A DNA stretch of 64,000 bases. Source: Iningainema tapete BLCC-T55. Its GTDB lineage: Bacteria; Cyanobacteriota; Cyanobacteriia; Cyanobacteriales; Nostocaceae. Numbering within the stretch: position 1 is the stretch's first letter; each line of letters begins with the position of its first letter. This document shows positions 1-8,804 of this stretch, piece after piece. The notes under the pieces are model-generated. The model saw only the letters and a program-made list of their open reading frames with translations, was not told the origin of the DNA and made no database searches. Made by a program: the position numbers and the translations under genes. The DNA lies in contig NZ_JACXAE010000029.1 in NCBI RefSeq assembly GCF_014698965.1, forward strand, positions 1 through 64,000, read 5' to 3'.

Positions 1-1
1 T

Positions 2-400
2 TGGTATTCTTACCGTTGGCGAGTGGAAGAGTATCATAAAATTTTGAAATCTGGTTGTCAAGTAGAGCGATACAGACTTGCTGCTGATAGCATGAAAACT
101 TTGCTTGGGTTCTTGGCGGTAATAGCTGTTGAATTATTGCAGTTAACTTATTTACATCGCACCCAGCCGGACTTAGCAGCTATTGAAATTCTTAATCCCC
201 TTCAGATTAAGCTTTTGAAAGCTAAATCTCCTAAACTACCTAAGGTCTTAACAGTTAGTTGGGCTGTGGTCGCAGTTGCTCGTTTAGGTGGCTATTTAGA
301 GCATCGACATCAAACTCCAATTGGCATTCAAGTACTGTGGCGAGGTTGGTTAAAATTACACGACCTCTGCGAGGGTTGGCAGCTTGCTATAGAGACTTAA
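2..400 (+). CDS. C-terminal part of an IS4/IS50-type transposase, cut by the window start
   Basis: The frame is open from base 2 and enters the window as WYSYRWRVEEYHKILKSGC. This YR...VEEYHK segment is the conserved C-terminal block of IS4-group (Tn5/IS50-like) DDE transposases and carries the catalytic glutamate region. About 130 residues are visible, ending at base 400. The rest of the gene lies outside the window, so an intact element cannot be judged. No terminal inverted repeat was recognised just after the stop. The family call rests on this motif and on the following helix-rich C-terminus. Confidence 0.75.
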   Translation, partial: WYSYRWRVEEYHKILKSGCQVERYRLAADSMKTLLGFLAVIAVELLQLTYLHRTQPDLAAIEILNPLQIKLLKAKSPKLPKVLTVSWAVVAVARLGGYLEHRHQTPIGIQVLWRGWLKLHDLCEGWQLAIET

Positions 401-419
401 CGGGAAAAGTCAGGATCTA

Positions 420-1181
420 TTAGCCCTTACATAAGTCAAGGCTTACTTGCATTAAGTAAAAAACATATCCATACCAGTCCGAATAATTTCTATACATTTC
501 TATTTCGGAAAGAGAAATATCTAGTTCCCTATTTACTGCTACATTATCTTTATATTTATTGCGTAAAACCTCTATTCTTTCCTCCACAGGGGTATAGTAA
601 TTGTCCCACCATGCCGATTCAGCAAGAACAAAATGACCTACTTTCAGATATCCTGAATCTTCTACAATCTTAAGGTTATTTTCAATCGACTTCATTTGTG
701 GGTAGTTGGCTTCCCAAAATTTCTTTACTTCAGTAGGAGGATTTGACTTCAGCCAAGATAATTCCGAGACGACTAGATACCCTCCTTTGTTAAGAAAAGG
801 TTGCCAGGTTTTAAGCCCCTGCTCAAAGCCAATAATATAAATAGCACCTTCTGACCAAATTAAGTCAAAACTATTTGCTTCAAACTTCAAGGAAAACATT
901 GATGCGTTGACTGTGACAACTCGATCTGAAACTCCTTGGGATAGCGATCGCCGCTTCAATTCCTCTAAAAAAGGTTGATGGTTATCCACCGCAGTAATTT
1001 TACCATCTGTAAGTTTAGCTAGTTCAAGAGTTTGCATTCCTGATCCACAGCCAATATCCAAAATGGATGGTTTTGGTGGTAATGTCAACAGGGAAAAGGC
1101 TTTTCGTGTCGAATAGTTGTCACCTGGACTTTCTCTAGGAAGGTTTTGATGAATCTCAAAAAAAATATTCATAATACACAA
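420..1181 (-). CDS. Class I SAM-dependent methyltransferase
   Basis: This soluble protein of about 250 aa has the Rossmann-type SAM-binding motif I LDIGCGSG near residue 41, an acidic motif II (ITAVDNHQPF) and a motif IV region FDLIWSEGAIYIIGF, all typical of Methyltransf_11/25-type enzymes. The substrate cannot be deduced. The C-terminal third (WWDNYYTPVEERI) belongs to a small-molecule methyltransferase subgroup common in bacteria. A second ATG three codons in (base 1172, MNIFFEIHQN) fits the family N-terminus better than the first; neither has a clear Shine-Dalgarno sequence. It lies 66 bp from the glycosidase-like gene on the same strand, separated by a palindromic repeat, so co-transcription is uncertain. 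Confidence 0.85.
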   Translation of the reverse strand: MCIMNIFFEIHQNLPRESPGDNYSTRKAFSLLTLPPKPSILDIGCGSGMQTLELAKLTDGKITAVDNHQPFLEELKRRSLSQGVSDRVVTVNASMFSLKFEANSFDLIWSEGAIYIIGFEQGLKTWQPFLNKGGYLVVSELSWLKSNPPTEVKKFWEANYPQMKSIENNLKIVEDSGYLKVGHFVLAESAWWDNYYTPVEERIEVLRNKYKDNVAVNRELDISLSEIEMYRNYSDWYGYVFYLMQVSLDLCKG

Positions 1182-1202
1182 ATTATCGCTTTGCTTAGGT
1201 TC

Positions 1203-1228
1203 GTAGTGAGCGCTTAAGCGCTTACTAC
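1203..1228. repeat. 26-bp palindromic repeat, GTAGTGAGCG...CGCTTACTAC type
   Basis: The two 13-bp arms are inverted repeats with one mismatch, and no loop is left between them. A related hairpin (GTAGTAAGGGCTTCAGCCCT) lies at about 39095-39115. It sits between two genes on the minus strand and could form a hairpin in the RNA, but no T-run follows. Confidence 0.6.
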
Positions 1229-1247
1229 AAACAGGAATTAAAGAGGA

Positions 1248-3746
1248 CTAAGAATATAAAATTACAGCCCGACTAGTACCAGCAGGAAGCATCACATTGT
1301 TTCCTGTAACTGGTAAAGACTTCCCATCTACCGTAACTGAACGAACATCACCAAATCGACAAGGATAAATGTAACTCACATTATTTGGTGGAGGTTGCAA
1401 AATTTGAATCTCCACACGCTTGGCAGTAGAATCATAAATCAGTTCAAATCCAAAGTTACTACCAAAGATCGTTGGTGCATTCCTCACCCTGATTGATTCG
1501 CCATTTTCCAACCAATGGGGCATAACACCAGGTGCTAGATAAATCTGCGGATTGTGATCTTCATCTGCTTCAAAAAACAGGATATCCCTGAGCAGCAACA
1601 TGAACTCGGCACAAGCCCAACCATGAGGAATGTCTCCCATATACCACCATCGGTTGGGAACTTCTGCAAAATCCTTGGCAATGGGATAGCAATGCTGTTC
1701 ATTCCAAGCACCGATAACTGCCTGCCACTGGTTTTGAGGATTGCCATCCTGACGGCTAACTTGAGCATAAGCTGCATTCACCGACCAAGAAAGACATTTA
1801 TCCATCCGCTCTACATCTCCAATCAGCAAAAACGCATGTGCTAATTGGAGAGTTAGATAGGGACCATAACAATTCCATGCTGAATCATGACGGAAGCCAC
1901 CGTCAATAAAATGATGCCAAATTGTTTCCAATGTTATTCGGCAAGCTTGGTCTATATCTTCTCCCAGTTTTGCGCCCATGTACAAGCGGCAAGGGTGGAA
2001 GTATGCCAGGATGCCAATCATGGTAGAATCGAGTCGTCCCACATCCCCAGGTCCAGTGGGAATAAAGGTTTCCCAAAATCCTCTGCGTCTTTGTTCTGTC
2101 AGTACCCAACGAATCGAATCGGCTGTAGCACGCTTGAGATCATCATAAGCTCCCCAAATTTCGCCTGCTGGTACACCAATTCTTTCAGCTAGTTTCGCAG
2201 CTTCCCACAAACCGGCTAATCCCCAAAAATCATCCCAGTAGTGAGGTTTATCTTTATCACCAATATGTTCGGCACTCCAACCGCTATGTAGTAAGCCAAA
2301 GGAACTGCGATTATCACGCAACCAGCGAGCGCCTTCAATTACATAAGGCGAAAACATACCTGCGCCAAAATTGTTACCGTTACCACGAATTCTATCAAAG
2401 CGTCCAATAGCCCAAAGTGCTTGACCATTACTATCCCATTCGTAGTCATTTTTTTCATGCTCTCCACCAAAGAATCCATAGAGCGAGACTGGTCCCCATG
2501 TTTTACGATCTAAGCTGAAGATTTTTTTGTAATGATTGCCAAACTGTTCCTCAGCTAGGTTTTGATCCCCGCTTAAGGCGCAAGCAATACCTTCTACAGA
2601 CGAGTCTCTCACCCAAAATGAATCGTATATAGTAGGACCTGGGTGAATTTGACCATTGTCAGAGAGCATGAGAATATTAGCACGGCAAATCCGGAACAGG
2701 TCAAAAAGATGTTTTACCTTCTTGGGTAGAGAAGTTTGGAAGCCTTCTCGATTTAGCTTATTTGTCCAAAAGTTGCGGTTGTTTTTCTCCAAGTCATCCG
2801 GATTGGCTGCTTTCAGTTCCAGTAAGTCATCAGAATCGCGATAGTCATCTACCGGAAGTTGGATATTGAGAGAAAATGTGGATGTTGATGTTAGTTGCAT
2901 GGACCAGGCAAATACACCTGTACATAGTCCTGCAACATAGTCTTGTGCTAAATCTTGTCCATTTAAAGCACCTTTAGTGATTAAGTCTTGGAAAGGACTG
3001 TTGTCTAAGTATATTTCTGGGTTATATGAACGAGATTGATTTCCATATATACCATATTGTGTAGGAGGTTTGTCAAACACGGGACCCCAAGTAGTGGAGT
3101 TAATTTTTACTTGTTGCTCTGACTGTAAATATTCAAGCACCGTAATTAGTCGAGAAGATTTCCTACCGGCTTTATCATGTCTTTCAAATCCTGTTGCTCC
3201 AATTGGCGAGACACAAACACATAACCAAGCCTGGGCAGATGTTGAACCGGAAAGTCGCGCTTGAAGTCGAGCCAGTACGACGCTTCTTTGACGTAACCCT
3301 ACAGTGGTGGCGATGGATGATTGTTGTATTTCAATCCCCATAGGCGATCGGTATCGCGTGACTACCACAGGAAGATATCCGTCCTCTAACTCTTGTTCCA
3401 GAGATGATGCTTCTGCCAACTGCGGTAAATGCACTTGTTTTGTGTTGGGATCAAAGACGAAGAAGCTTATGGTATAGTTGTCATAAACAGGCTCAATTTC
3501 GCCAGCTTGTCCCACTAAGCTTTCTTGGTGATGGTCTTTAACACTAATCATGTTCCAGTAGCGATAGTTGGCGTTTGATGCAAAGGCTCCTTCTTTTGAG
3601 GAGAAAAGACCACTATCATAGGAGTCGCTCCAATTGCGAAAATATTGTTGCACCCACCACGGCAACGGTAATCTCGCTCCCCTGTCGATTCTAAATTTTG
3701 AGCGCCACATCACTTCGTAAAACATCCACTCGTGTGTTTCAGCCAT
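1248..3746 (-). CDS. Large six-hairpin glycosidase-like protein
   Basis: This 832-aa cytoplasmic-looking protein has no signal peptide. Its N-terminal part (to about residue 330) is beta-rich. The C-terminal half resembles an (alpha/alpha)6 six-hairpin glycosidase fold, as in amylo-alpha-1,6-glucosidase or GH65/GH15-like enzymes. The characteristic stretch HPGPTIYDSFWVRDSSVEG lies around residue 367, followed by WDSNGQALWAIGRF and WSAEHIGDKDKPHYWDDFWG. A short beta-rich C-terminal tail follows. These aromatic and acidic patches are typical of carbohydrate-active sites, but the catalytic pair cannot be assigned by eye and the substrate is unknown. The downstream neighbour on the same strand is a methyltransferase. 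Confidence 0.65.
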   Translation of the reverse strand: MAETHEWMFYEVMWRSKFRIDRGARLPLPWWVQQYFRNWSDSYDSGLFSSKEGAFASNANYRYWNMISVKDHHQESLVGQAGEIEPVYDNYTISFFVFDPNTKQVHLPQLAEASSLEQELEDGYLPVVVTRYRSPMGIEIQQSSIATTVGLRQRSVVLARLQARLSGSTSAQAWLCVCVSPIGATGFERHDKAGRKSSRLITVLEYLQSEQQVKINSTTWGPVFDKPPTQYGIYGNQSRSYNPEIYLDNSPFQDLITKGALNGQDLAQDYVAGLCTGVFAWSMQLTSTSTFSLNIQLPVDDYRDSDDLLELKAANPDDLEKNNRNFWTNKLNREGFQTSLPKKVKHLFDLFRICRANILMLSDNGQIHPGPTIYDSFWVRDSSVEGIACALSGDQNLAEEQFGNHYKKIFSLDRKTWGPVSLYGFFGGEHEKNDYEWDSNGQALWAIGRFDRIRGNGNNFGAGMFSPYVIEGARWLRDNRSSFGLLHSGWSAEHIGDKDKPHYWDDFWGLAGLWEAAKLAERIGVPAGEIWGAYDDLKRATADSIRWVLTEQRRRGFWETFIPTGPGDVGRLDSTMIGILAYFHPCRLYMGAKLGEDIDQACRITLETIWHHFIDGGFRHDSAWNCYGPYLTLQLAHAFLLIGDVERMDKCLSWSVNAAYAQVSRQDGNPQNQWQAVIGAWNEQHCYPIAKDFAEVPNRWWYMGDIPHGWACAEFMLLLRDILFFEADEDHNPQIYLAPGVMPHWLENGESIRVRNAPTIFGSNFGFELIYDSTAKRVEIQILQPPPNNVSYIYPCRFGDVRSVTVDGKSLPVTGNNVMLPAGTSRAVILYS

Positions 3747-3827
3747 GAAGCATCTCCTCGTGATTGGATTTTATCTATGTAAACAAAAATTGCCAGATGT
3801 TAATTATCGCATCACAACCTAATATGA

Positions 3828-3833
3828 TATAAT
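3828..3833 (+). promoter_or_regulatory. Candidate -10 box (TATAAT) upstream of the ABC transporter operon
   Basis: A perfect TATAAT lies 24 bp before the ATG at 3858, in the divergent gap between the glycosidase-like gene and the ABC genes. No convincing TTGACA is seen at the right distance upstream. The assignment rests on one hexamer and its position. Confidence 0.35.
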
Positions 3834-3857
3834 GCTTTCCTTAAAAGAAACTGACCC

Positions 3858-4604
3858 ATGCCACAAGATATCGCCGTTGAATTCCGGAATGTCACTTTTA
3901 GTCGCAACCAGCGTCCTTTGGTGTCGAACCTCAACTTCAGCATTTACAAGGGAGAAGCATTAGTATTGCTTGGGCGCAGTGGTAGCGGTAAAACCACGAC
4001 GATGAAATTAATCAACCGCTTGTTTATACCCACTCAAGGCGAAGTTTTATTTGATGGTATGAGTACAACCCGGTGGGATGAAATTAAACTGCGGCGCAAA
4101 ATTGGGTATGTGATTCAAGAAACTGGATTGTTTCCTCATTTTACTGTAGAACGTAATGTGGGTTTGGTTCCAACTCTAGAAGGTTGGAAACCCAAACAAA
4201 TTAAAACACGGGCATATGAACTTTTGCACCTGGTTGGGTTAGAGCCAGAAAAATTTGCGCAAAGATACCCTCACGAATTGTCTGGAGGGCAAAGACAACG
4301 AGTTGGTGTGGCAAGGGCGCTAGCTGCAGATCCTCCAGTGTTGTTAATGGATGAACCTTTTGGCGCACTCGATCCAATTACGCGGTTAGAATTACAACAA
4401 GAGTTTAAACGGTTGCAGCAGGAATTAGGTAAGACGGTTGTGTTTGTTACTCATGATATTCAGGAAGCTTTTGTTTTGGCATCGCGAATTGGGTTAATGT
4501 ATGGGGGAGAATTGGTAGTGCTGGGTACACGAGATGAATTTTTGCACTCGCAACATCCAGAGAGTCTTGCTTTTCTCCAATGTCTGAAATCGTTTTCTAT
4601 ATGA
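3858..4604 (+). CDS. ABC transporter ATP-binding subunit, osmoprotectant (glycine betaine/choline) type
   Basis: This 248-aa ATPase powers import by a quaternary-amine-type ABC transporter. The Walker A is GRSGSGKT at residues 39-46, the Q-loop region is YVIQETGLFPHFTVERN near 85-100, the signature is LSGGQRQR at 141-148, the Walker B is VLLMDEP at 161-167 and the switch His is H199 in VTHD. The VIQETGLFPH motif is typical of the OpuCA/ProV subgroup. The C-terminal CBS domains of longer OpuCA/ProV proteins are missing (248 aa instead of about 380-400). Its TGA overlaps the ATG of the permease (ATGA, 4601-4604), so the genes form an operon with the permease and the binding protein at 5291. Confidence 0.9.
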   Translation: MPQDIAVEFRNVTFSRNQRPLVSNLNFSIYKGEALVLLGRSGSGKTTTMKLINRLFIPTQGEVLFDGMSTTRWDEIKLRRKIGYVIQETGLFPHFTVERNVGLVPTLEGWKPKQIKTRAYELLHLVGLEPEKFAQRYPHELSGGQRQRVGVARALAADPPVLLMDEPFGALDPITRLELQQEFKRLQQELGKTVVFVTHDIQEAFVLASRIGLMYGGELVVLGTRDEFLHSQHPESLAFLQCLKSFSI

Positions 4605-5229
4605 GTAATTTCTTTTTAATTAAGTATGGTGCGGAAATTTGGGAACGCACTTTGGAGCATTTGTTATTAGTGGCTATTTCGATTGGTGTTGCTACTGTTG
4701 TGAGTATTCCTTTGGGTATATTGATTACTCGTCGTCAAAATCTGCGTACACCTGTTTTGGCGATCGCGAATATTTTGCAAACTATTCCTAGTTTAGCGTT
4801 GTTTGGTTTACTGATTCCTGTACCTGTGATTGGAGGAATTGGGCGCAATCCGGCTATTGTTGCTTTAATTTTGTATTCTCTTCTGCCAATTATTCGCAAT
4901 ACCTATACTGGGATTGCTGGTGTTGATCCGGCGATTAGCGAAGCTGGGCGGGGTATGGGTATGACTGATAGGCAGTTGTTGTTTCAGGTGGAGATTCCTT
5001 TGGCTATGGGTGTGATTCTGGCGGGGTGCGGGTGGCGACGGTGATTGCGATTGGGATTGCAACTATTGCTGCGGCTATTGGTGCTGGGGGTTTGGGTGAG
5101 TTGATTTTTCGCGGTATTTCTGCGGTGAATGATCAGTTGATTTTGGCTGGGGCTGTTCCTGCTGCTGGTGTTGCTTTGTTGGCTGATTGGGGGATTGGTT
5201 GGTTTGAGGGGAGGTTGAGGGTTAAGTAG
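4601..5229 (+). pseudogene. ABC transporter permease, osmoprotectant type, interrupted by a one-base frameshift
   Basis: Two overlapping frames together give one complete OpuCB/ProW-type permease. The first frame (4601 to 5044) contains TM helices and the EAA-type loop (AISEAGRGMGMTDRQLLFQVEIP). It runs off-frame after AMGVILAG. The second frame (from 5026) continues exactly where expected with VRVATVIAIGIATIAAAIGAGGLGE. Adding one G to the run of four at 5023-5026 restores the family sequence. The start at 4601 is chosen for the ATGA overlap with the ATPase; an upstream in-frame ATG at 4580 is possible. The loss could be a real mutation, phase variation at a G run or a sequencing error. The binding protein downstream is intact, which favours error or recent loss. 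Confidence 0.85.
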
Positions 5230-5254
5230 TGTCAGGAGTTGATTAAGAGTTAAT

Positions 5255-5285
5255 AAACCGCGAAGACGCTAAGGGCGCGAAGAAA
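5255..5285 (+). repeat. Short GCGAAG-rich repeat (ACCGCGAAGACGC...GGGCGCGAAG)
   Basis: This stretch lies in the gap between the permease and binding-protein genes. Closely similar copies are at 26351-26381 (same strand) and 21351-21381 (opposite strand). It consists of degenerate GCGAAGg units and probably belongs to the small dispersed repeats of filamentous cyanobacteria. Confidence 0.6.
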
Positions 5286-5290
5286 GAGAG

Positions 5291-6184
5291 ATGAAGAGAT
5301 TTTTTACTTTTTTCTTTTTAACTTTTGTTTTGGTTTTGGGTGTTGTTGGTTGTAATTTGATATCGAATGGTGGGGGTGGTGATTTTGTGGTGGCTTCTAA
5401 GGGTTTTACTGAGCAAGATATTTTAAGTGAACTTTTGGCTCAACAGGTTGAGGCGACTACTGGTTTGAGGGTTGGGCGTGTTCGTTTTACTGGTGCTTTG
5501 GTTACTCATGGTGCGATCGCCTCTGGTAAGGTTGATGCTTATGTTGAGTATAGTGGTACTGCTTTTACTGTGATTTTGAAGGAGAAGGTGGTTAATGATG
5601 CGAAGGTGGTTTATGCGCGGTTGAAGGAAGCTTATGCGCGGCGGTTTGATTTGGAGGTGATGGGGTCTTTGGGGTTTGAAAATACTTTTGCTATGATTAT
5701 ACGCGGCGAAGATGCTAGGCGCTACAATATTAAAACTTTGTCGTCTGCTGCTCGGTTTACTCCTCGATGGCGCGGTGGTTTTGGTTATGAGTTTGTTGAA
5801 CGAGAGGATGGTTTTCCTGGTTTGGCTAAAGTTTATGGGTTTCGCTTTGCGAAATCTCCTCGAATTATGGATTTGGGTTTGATTTATCGGGCATTGCTAC
5901 AAAAGCAAGTTGATATTATTAATGGGAATTCTACTGATGGGCAAATTTCTCGTTTGGGTTTGGTGGTGCTTGAGGATGATTTGAAGTATTTTCCTCCTTA
6001 TGAAGCTGTGCCAATTGTTCGTCGGGCAACTTTGCAGAAGTATCCTCAGTTACGGCAGGAGATCGCTTCTCTCGTTGGACTTATTTCTGCTGATGAAATG
6101 CGGCAGTTGAATTATTTGGTTGAGGGTGAGTTACGTGATGTTAAAGATGTTGTACGGGAGTTTCGTCAGAAGAAAGGTTTGTAA
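5291..6184 (+). CDS. Osmoprotectant ABC transporter substrate-binding lipoprotein (OpuAC/OpuBC type)
   Basis: This 297-aa extracytoplasmic binding protein belongs to the ABC operon that starts at 3858. The N-terminus has positive charges, a hydrophobic stretch and a lipobox VVGC with Cys21 as the probable lipidation site. The mature part begins FVVASKGFTEQDILSELLAQ and later shows YVEYSGTAFTVIL, NGNSTDGQI and LKYFPPYEAVPIVR, all hallmarks of the glycine betaine/choline-binding OpuAC family. Its coding strand is extremely G- and T-rich, as in the preceding permease. Choline, glycine betaine or a related solute is the likely ligand; residues cannot decide which. Confidence 0.88.
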   Translation: MKRFFTFFFLTFVLVLGVVGCNLISNGGGGDFVVASKGFTEQDILSELLAQQVEATTGLRVGRVRFTGALVTHGAIASGKVDAYVEYSGTAFTVILKEKVVNDAKVVYARLKEAYARRFDLEVMGSLGFENTFAMIIRGEDARRYNIKTLSSAARFTPRWRGGFGYEFVEREDGFPGLAKVYGFRFAKSPRIMDLGLIYRALLQKQVDIINGNSTDGQISRLGLVVLEDDLKYFPPYEAVPIVRRATLQKYPQLRQEIASLVGLISADEMRQLNYLVEGELRDVKDVVREFRQKKGL

Positions 6185-6255
6185 AAATCACTATTATTAT
6201 GATTTAATAATTATAATTTATGCTTACTTTCCTCATCTACCAACGAATGGTACAT

Positions 6256-6990
6256 ATGAAGAAGAATTTACTGAAAAATATTAAAATTTCACTAAAGGCT
6301 GTAATAATAGGGACATGTGTAGCTGGTGGTAGTGTCTTTGCTCAAACGCTAACCTTGCCACAAAATTTGATTGGCTTTACCTCTCCTGAAGGGGAAAAGT
6401 TATTGGTTGAAAGTAAATCAAGAGATGATTTCTTTCCTCTTAGTATGCAGTTTGTCACGCAAGTTAATCAGGCATATTGTGGAGTTGCTAGTATTGTTAT
6501 GGTGCTGAATAGTTTGGGTATTCCTGCACCGGAATCACCTCAATATAAGCCTTATCGTGTGTTTACTCAAGAAAACTTTTTTAATAATGAAGCGACACGC
6601 AAAGTACTCAGCCCAGAGGTAGTTGCTCGTCAAGGTATGACTCTAAATGAAATAGGAAAATTTGTCGCAAGCTATGGTGTTAACGTTAAGGTTGTCCACG
6701 CTGCTGACACTAATATGGCAGATTTTAGAAAACAGGTATCAGCTAATTTACAACAACCTGGTAATTTTGTCTTGGTTAACTATTTACGTAAGGAAATAGG
6801 TCAAGAAAAAGGTGGTCATATTTCTCCTTTGGCAGCATATAATGAGCAAACTGATAGATTTTTAATTCTGGATGTTGCTCGTTATAAATATCCGCCTGTT
6901 TGGGTGAAGACAGCAGATTTGTGGAAGGCAATGGCAACGCTTGATTCAACTTCGGGTAAGACAAGAGGATTTGTATTTGTCAGTCGATGA
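6256..6990 (+). CDS. Phytochelatin-synthase-family cysteine peptidase, probably exported
   Basis: The Cys-His-Asp triad of the family is visible: Cys in NQAYCGVAS, His in KGGHISPLAAY and Asp in LILDVARYKYPPVWV (residues 75, 188 and 206 from this start). It is the short, catalytic-domain-only bacterial form. Characterised cyanobacterial relatives of this type mostly hydrolyse glutathione to gamma-Glu-Cys rather than polymerise it. The start at 6256 is chosen because it gives a clean signal peptide (MKKNLLKN, hydrophobic core, cleavage near VFAQ); in-frame ATGs at 6220 and 6247 are alternatives. Export suggests a periplasmic role in glutathione or metal-thiolate turnover, which is inference. 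Confidence 0.88.
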   Translation: MKKNLLKNIKISLKAVIIGTCVAGGSVFAQTLTLPQNLIGFTSPEGEKLLVESKSRDDFFPLSMQFVTQVNQAYCGVASIVMVLNSLGIPAPESPQYKPYRVFTQENFFNNEATRKVLSPEVVARQGMTLNEIGKFVASYGVNVKVVHAADTNMADFRKQVSANLQQPGNFVLVNYLRKEIGQEKGGHISPLAAYNEQTDRFLILDVARYKYPPVWVKTADLWKAMATLDSTSGKTRGFVFVSR

Positions 6991-7146
6991 GAATGCTAAT
7001 CATTATCCAAGCATTTAGTGTTGATTAGCACTGATGCATTAACTATACAACTATCTTAACAAAAATTAGTATATCCATATACGACGAATGCCACCCTTTA
7101 CTGTATTGTTGTTGTAACTCCACCAACATAAAATATAACAAAACTT

Positions 7147-7959
7147 ATGGATTTCCCACGGGTTGGTCAGGTTGCTCTTGCATTATTGACTGAGTTTGGG
7201 TTTAAGGTATTAGGTGCTATACTTCTATGGATCGTTGGTCAGAAATTAATTGATTTTGGAATCAAGCTGATCCGACGGGGTTTTAGAACCCAGCATGTCG
7301 ATCCAACAATAGTCACTTATCTTCTCAATTTCATTGGTGTAACGCTCAGAATTATTCTGGTTGTTGCGCTGCTTGGCTTTTTTGGAATTGAAACCACCTC
7401 CTTCGCAGCGTTGTTAGCGGCAGCAGGTGTTGCTATTGGTGCCGCATGGGGTGGGCTACTGGCAAACTTTGCCGCAGGTGCGTTTTTAGTAATTTTTCGT
7501 CCATTCAAAGTTGGTGATTTCATCACAGCGGCAGGCGTTACAGGTACTGTGGTAGAAATTGGACTTTTTGTCACAAGTATCAATACACTTGACAATGTAC
7601 TGAATATTGTTGGCAACAACAAAATCTTTGCGGATAATATCCAGAACTTTTCTGCAAATCCTTACCGTCGCGTTGATTTAGTGGCTCAACTCCATCACAA
7701 TGTCGATCACAATGAAGCTATCCGCTTTTTGAAAGTGAAAGTTAGCCAAATTCCCAATGTTCTCACAAACCCAGCACCAGAAATAGATATTCTGGAGTTC
7801 ACTCTGCAAGGACCTGTACTAGCGGTACGTCCTTACTGCAATAATGACCATTATTGGCAGGTATATTTTGATACTAATAAGACGATTCGCGAAACTTTTG
7901 GCGAAGCAGGATATCCAGCCCCCGAACACTTTGTGTTACAAAAATTAGCGCACGTATAA
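7147..7959 (+). CDS. MscS-family small-conductance mechanosensitive channel
   Basis: This 270-aa inner-membrane protein has three hydrophobic helices at about residues 15-38, 57-80 and 85-115. The third has the Gly/Ala-rich pore helix (AAAGVAIGAAWGGLLANFAAG), followed by the conserved FRPFKVGDFI leading into the beta domain and a C-terminal alpha/beta domain. This is the minimal E. coli MscS-like layout. MscS channels release solutes on hypo-osmotic shock, which is notable beside an osmoprotectant importer, although the two are not in one operon. A hairpin follows the stop. Confidence 0.9.
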   Translation: MDFPRVGQVALALLTEFGFKVLGAILLWIVGQKLIDFGIKLIRRGFRTQHVDPTIVTYLLNFIGVTLRIILVVALLGFFGIETTSFAALLAAAGVAIGAAWGGLLANFAAGAFLVIFRPFKVGDFITAAGVTGTVVEIGLFVTSINTLDNVLNIVGNNKIFADNIQNFSANPYRRVDLVAQLHHNVDHNEAIRFLKVKVSQIPNVLTNPAPEIDILEFTLQGPVLAVRPYCNNDHYWQVYFDTNKTIRETFGEAGYPAPEHFVLQKLAHV

Positions 7960-7986
7960 TACAGACTGTGCGATCGCAATGCTCTC

Positions 7987-8020
7987 AAATCCCCAACTTA
8001 TAAAAGAAGTTGGGGATTTT
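7987..8020 (+). terminator. Hairpin terminator downstream of the MscS gene
   Basis: The arms AAATCCCCAACTT and AAGTTGGGGATTT are perfect inverted repeats around a short A-rich loop, with T residues at the end of the second arm. It lies 27 bp after the mscS stop. Similar CCCCAACTT/AAGTTGGGG hairpins occur at 9365-9399 and 43121-43158. Confidence 0.65.
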
Positions 8021-8194
8021 ACTTTCATCGGGTATTTACCCAGTTAATAGTAGGGAAATAACCCATTAAATTTGAATGCTACTTCTCTAAGATATAAAAC
8101 ATCAAGCTTCTAGCTCTACGCCAGGTATAGAAGCTTTGATTTACCAAGATATTGTGTATATTTTCGATCAAAAACTCAACATAGGAGCGAAGCT

Positions 8195-8548
8195 ATGGCG
8201 CTTTCAAGACTCCAAGACTTTGAGGCAAGTTCCCGTCGCTCTTTAAAAGAGCATGAATTGATGCAGTTAGATGTCTACACCACTCAACAGGAGAAGGTAG
8301 GGCAAGTAATAGATGTCTTAGTTGATGAAGCTGGGCATTCTCAATACCTGGTTGTCAACCTTAATACGGTAGATAAACAGGTACTATTACCCTACAATGA
8401 ATCTCAGATTGACGAAACGACGCAAAGCATCTACATTAATAGACTGACAGAGGCTCAACTAGCTGAGTTAATGGTTGATAACCCAACTAATAATGTAGTA
8501 GCAAGTGTTTTAGACGAGGAAGTAACGACTTGTTATTACCCGTTGTAA
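8195..8548 (+). CDS. PRC-barrel domain protein
   Basis: This 117-aa protein has a central beta-barrel-like segment, LDVYTTQQEKVGQVIDVLVD, then YLVVNLNTVDKQVLLPYNE, matching the PRC-barrel pattern (a strand, 'GKVxDLLVD', 'YLVV', a 'LLP' strand). PRC-barrel proteins of this size bind RNA, pigments or partner proteins and are often stress-linked in cyanobacteria. It has a good ribosome-binding site (ATAGGAG) 10 bp before the ATG. It stands alone between non-coding stretches. The exact role is unknown. Confidence 0.75.
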   Translation: MALSRLQDFEASSRRSLKEHELMQLDVYTTQQEKVGQVIDVLVDEAGHSQYLVVNLNTVDKQVLLPYNESQIDETTQSIYINRLTEAQLAELMVDNPTNNVVASVLDEEVTTCYYPL

Positions 8549-8604
8549 GGGCGTAACGCATTAACTGCTATATACTTACAACAATAGTTATACAATAAAA
8601 AGGA

Positions 8605-8630
8605 GTGAGTTGCACGCCAACGCTTGCAAC
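8605..8630. repeat. Inverted repeat (GAGTTGCA...TGCAACTC)
   Basis: A perfect 8-bp inverted repeat around a 10-bp spacer, 57 bp after the PRC-barrel gene. No T-run follows, so it is only weakly terminator-like. The rest of the gap 8549-8804 shows no convincing gene. Confidence 0.4.
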
Positions 8631-8804
8631 TCAATCCTGCCAAAAGCACAACCTTAGCACAGCAACTATGAAAGTGAGCTATGCTTGAAAAACCCTCACA
8701 GATGGGATAGGCGTTGAATTTCCACCTCACAATTATGCGGTGGTACTGAGATTATTACCTGAGTTGTAGCCCCAACCAGGTGACTATCTCTTTTTACAGA
8801 AATA

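Noticed and set aside
8536-8730. A 64-aa minus-strand frame in the gap after the PRC-barrel gene
   Set aside because: No ribosome-binding site, no domain, and it covers a hairpin repeat.
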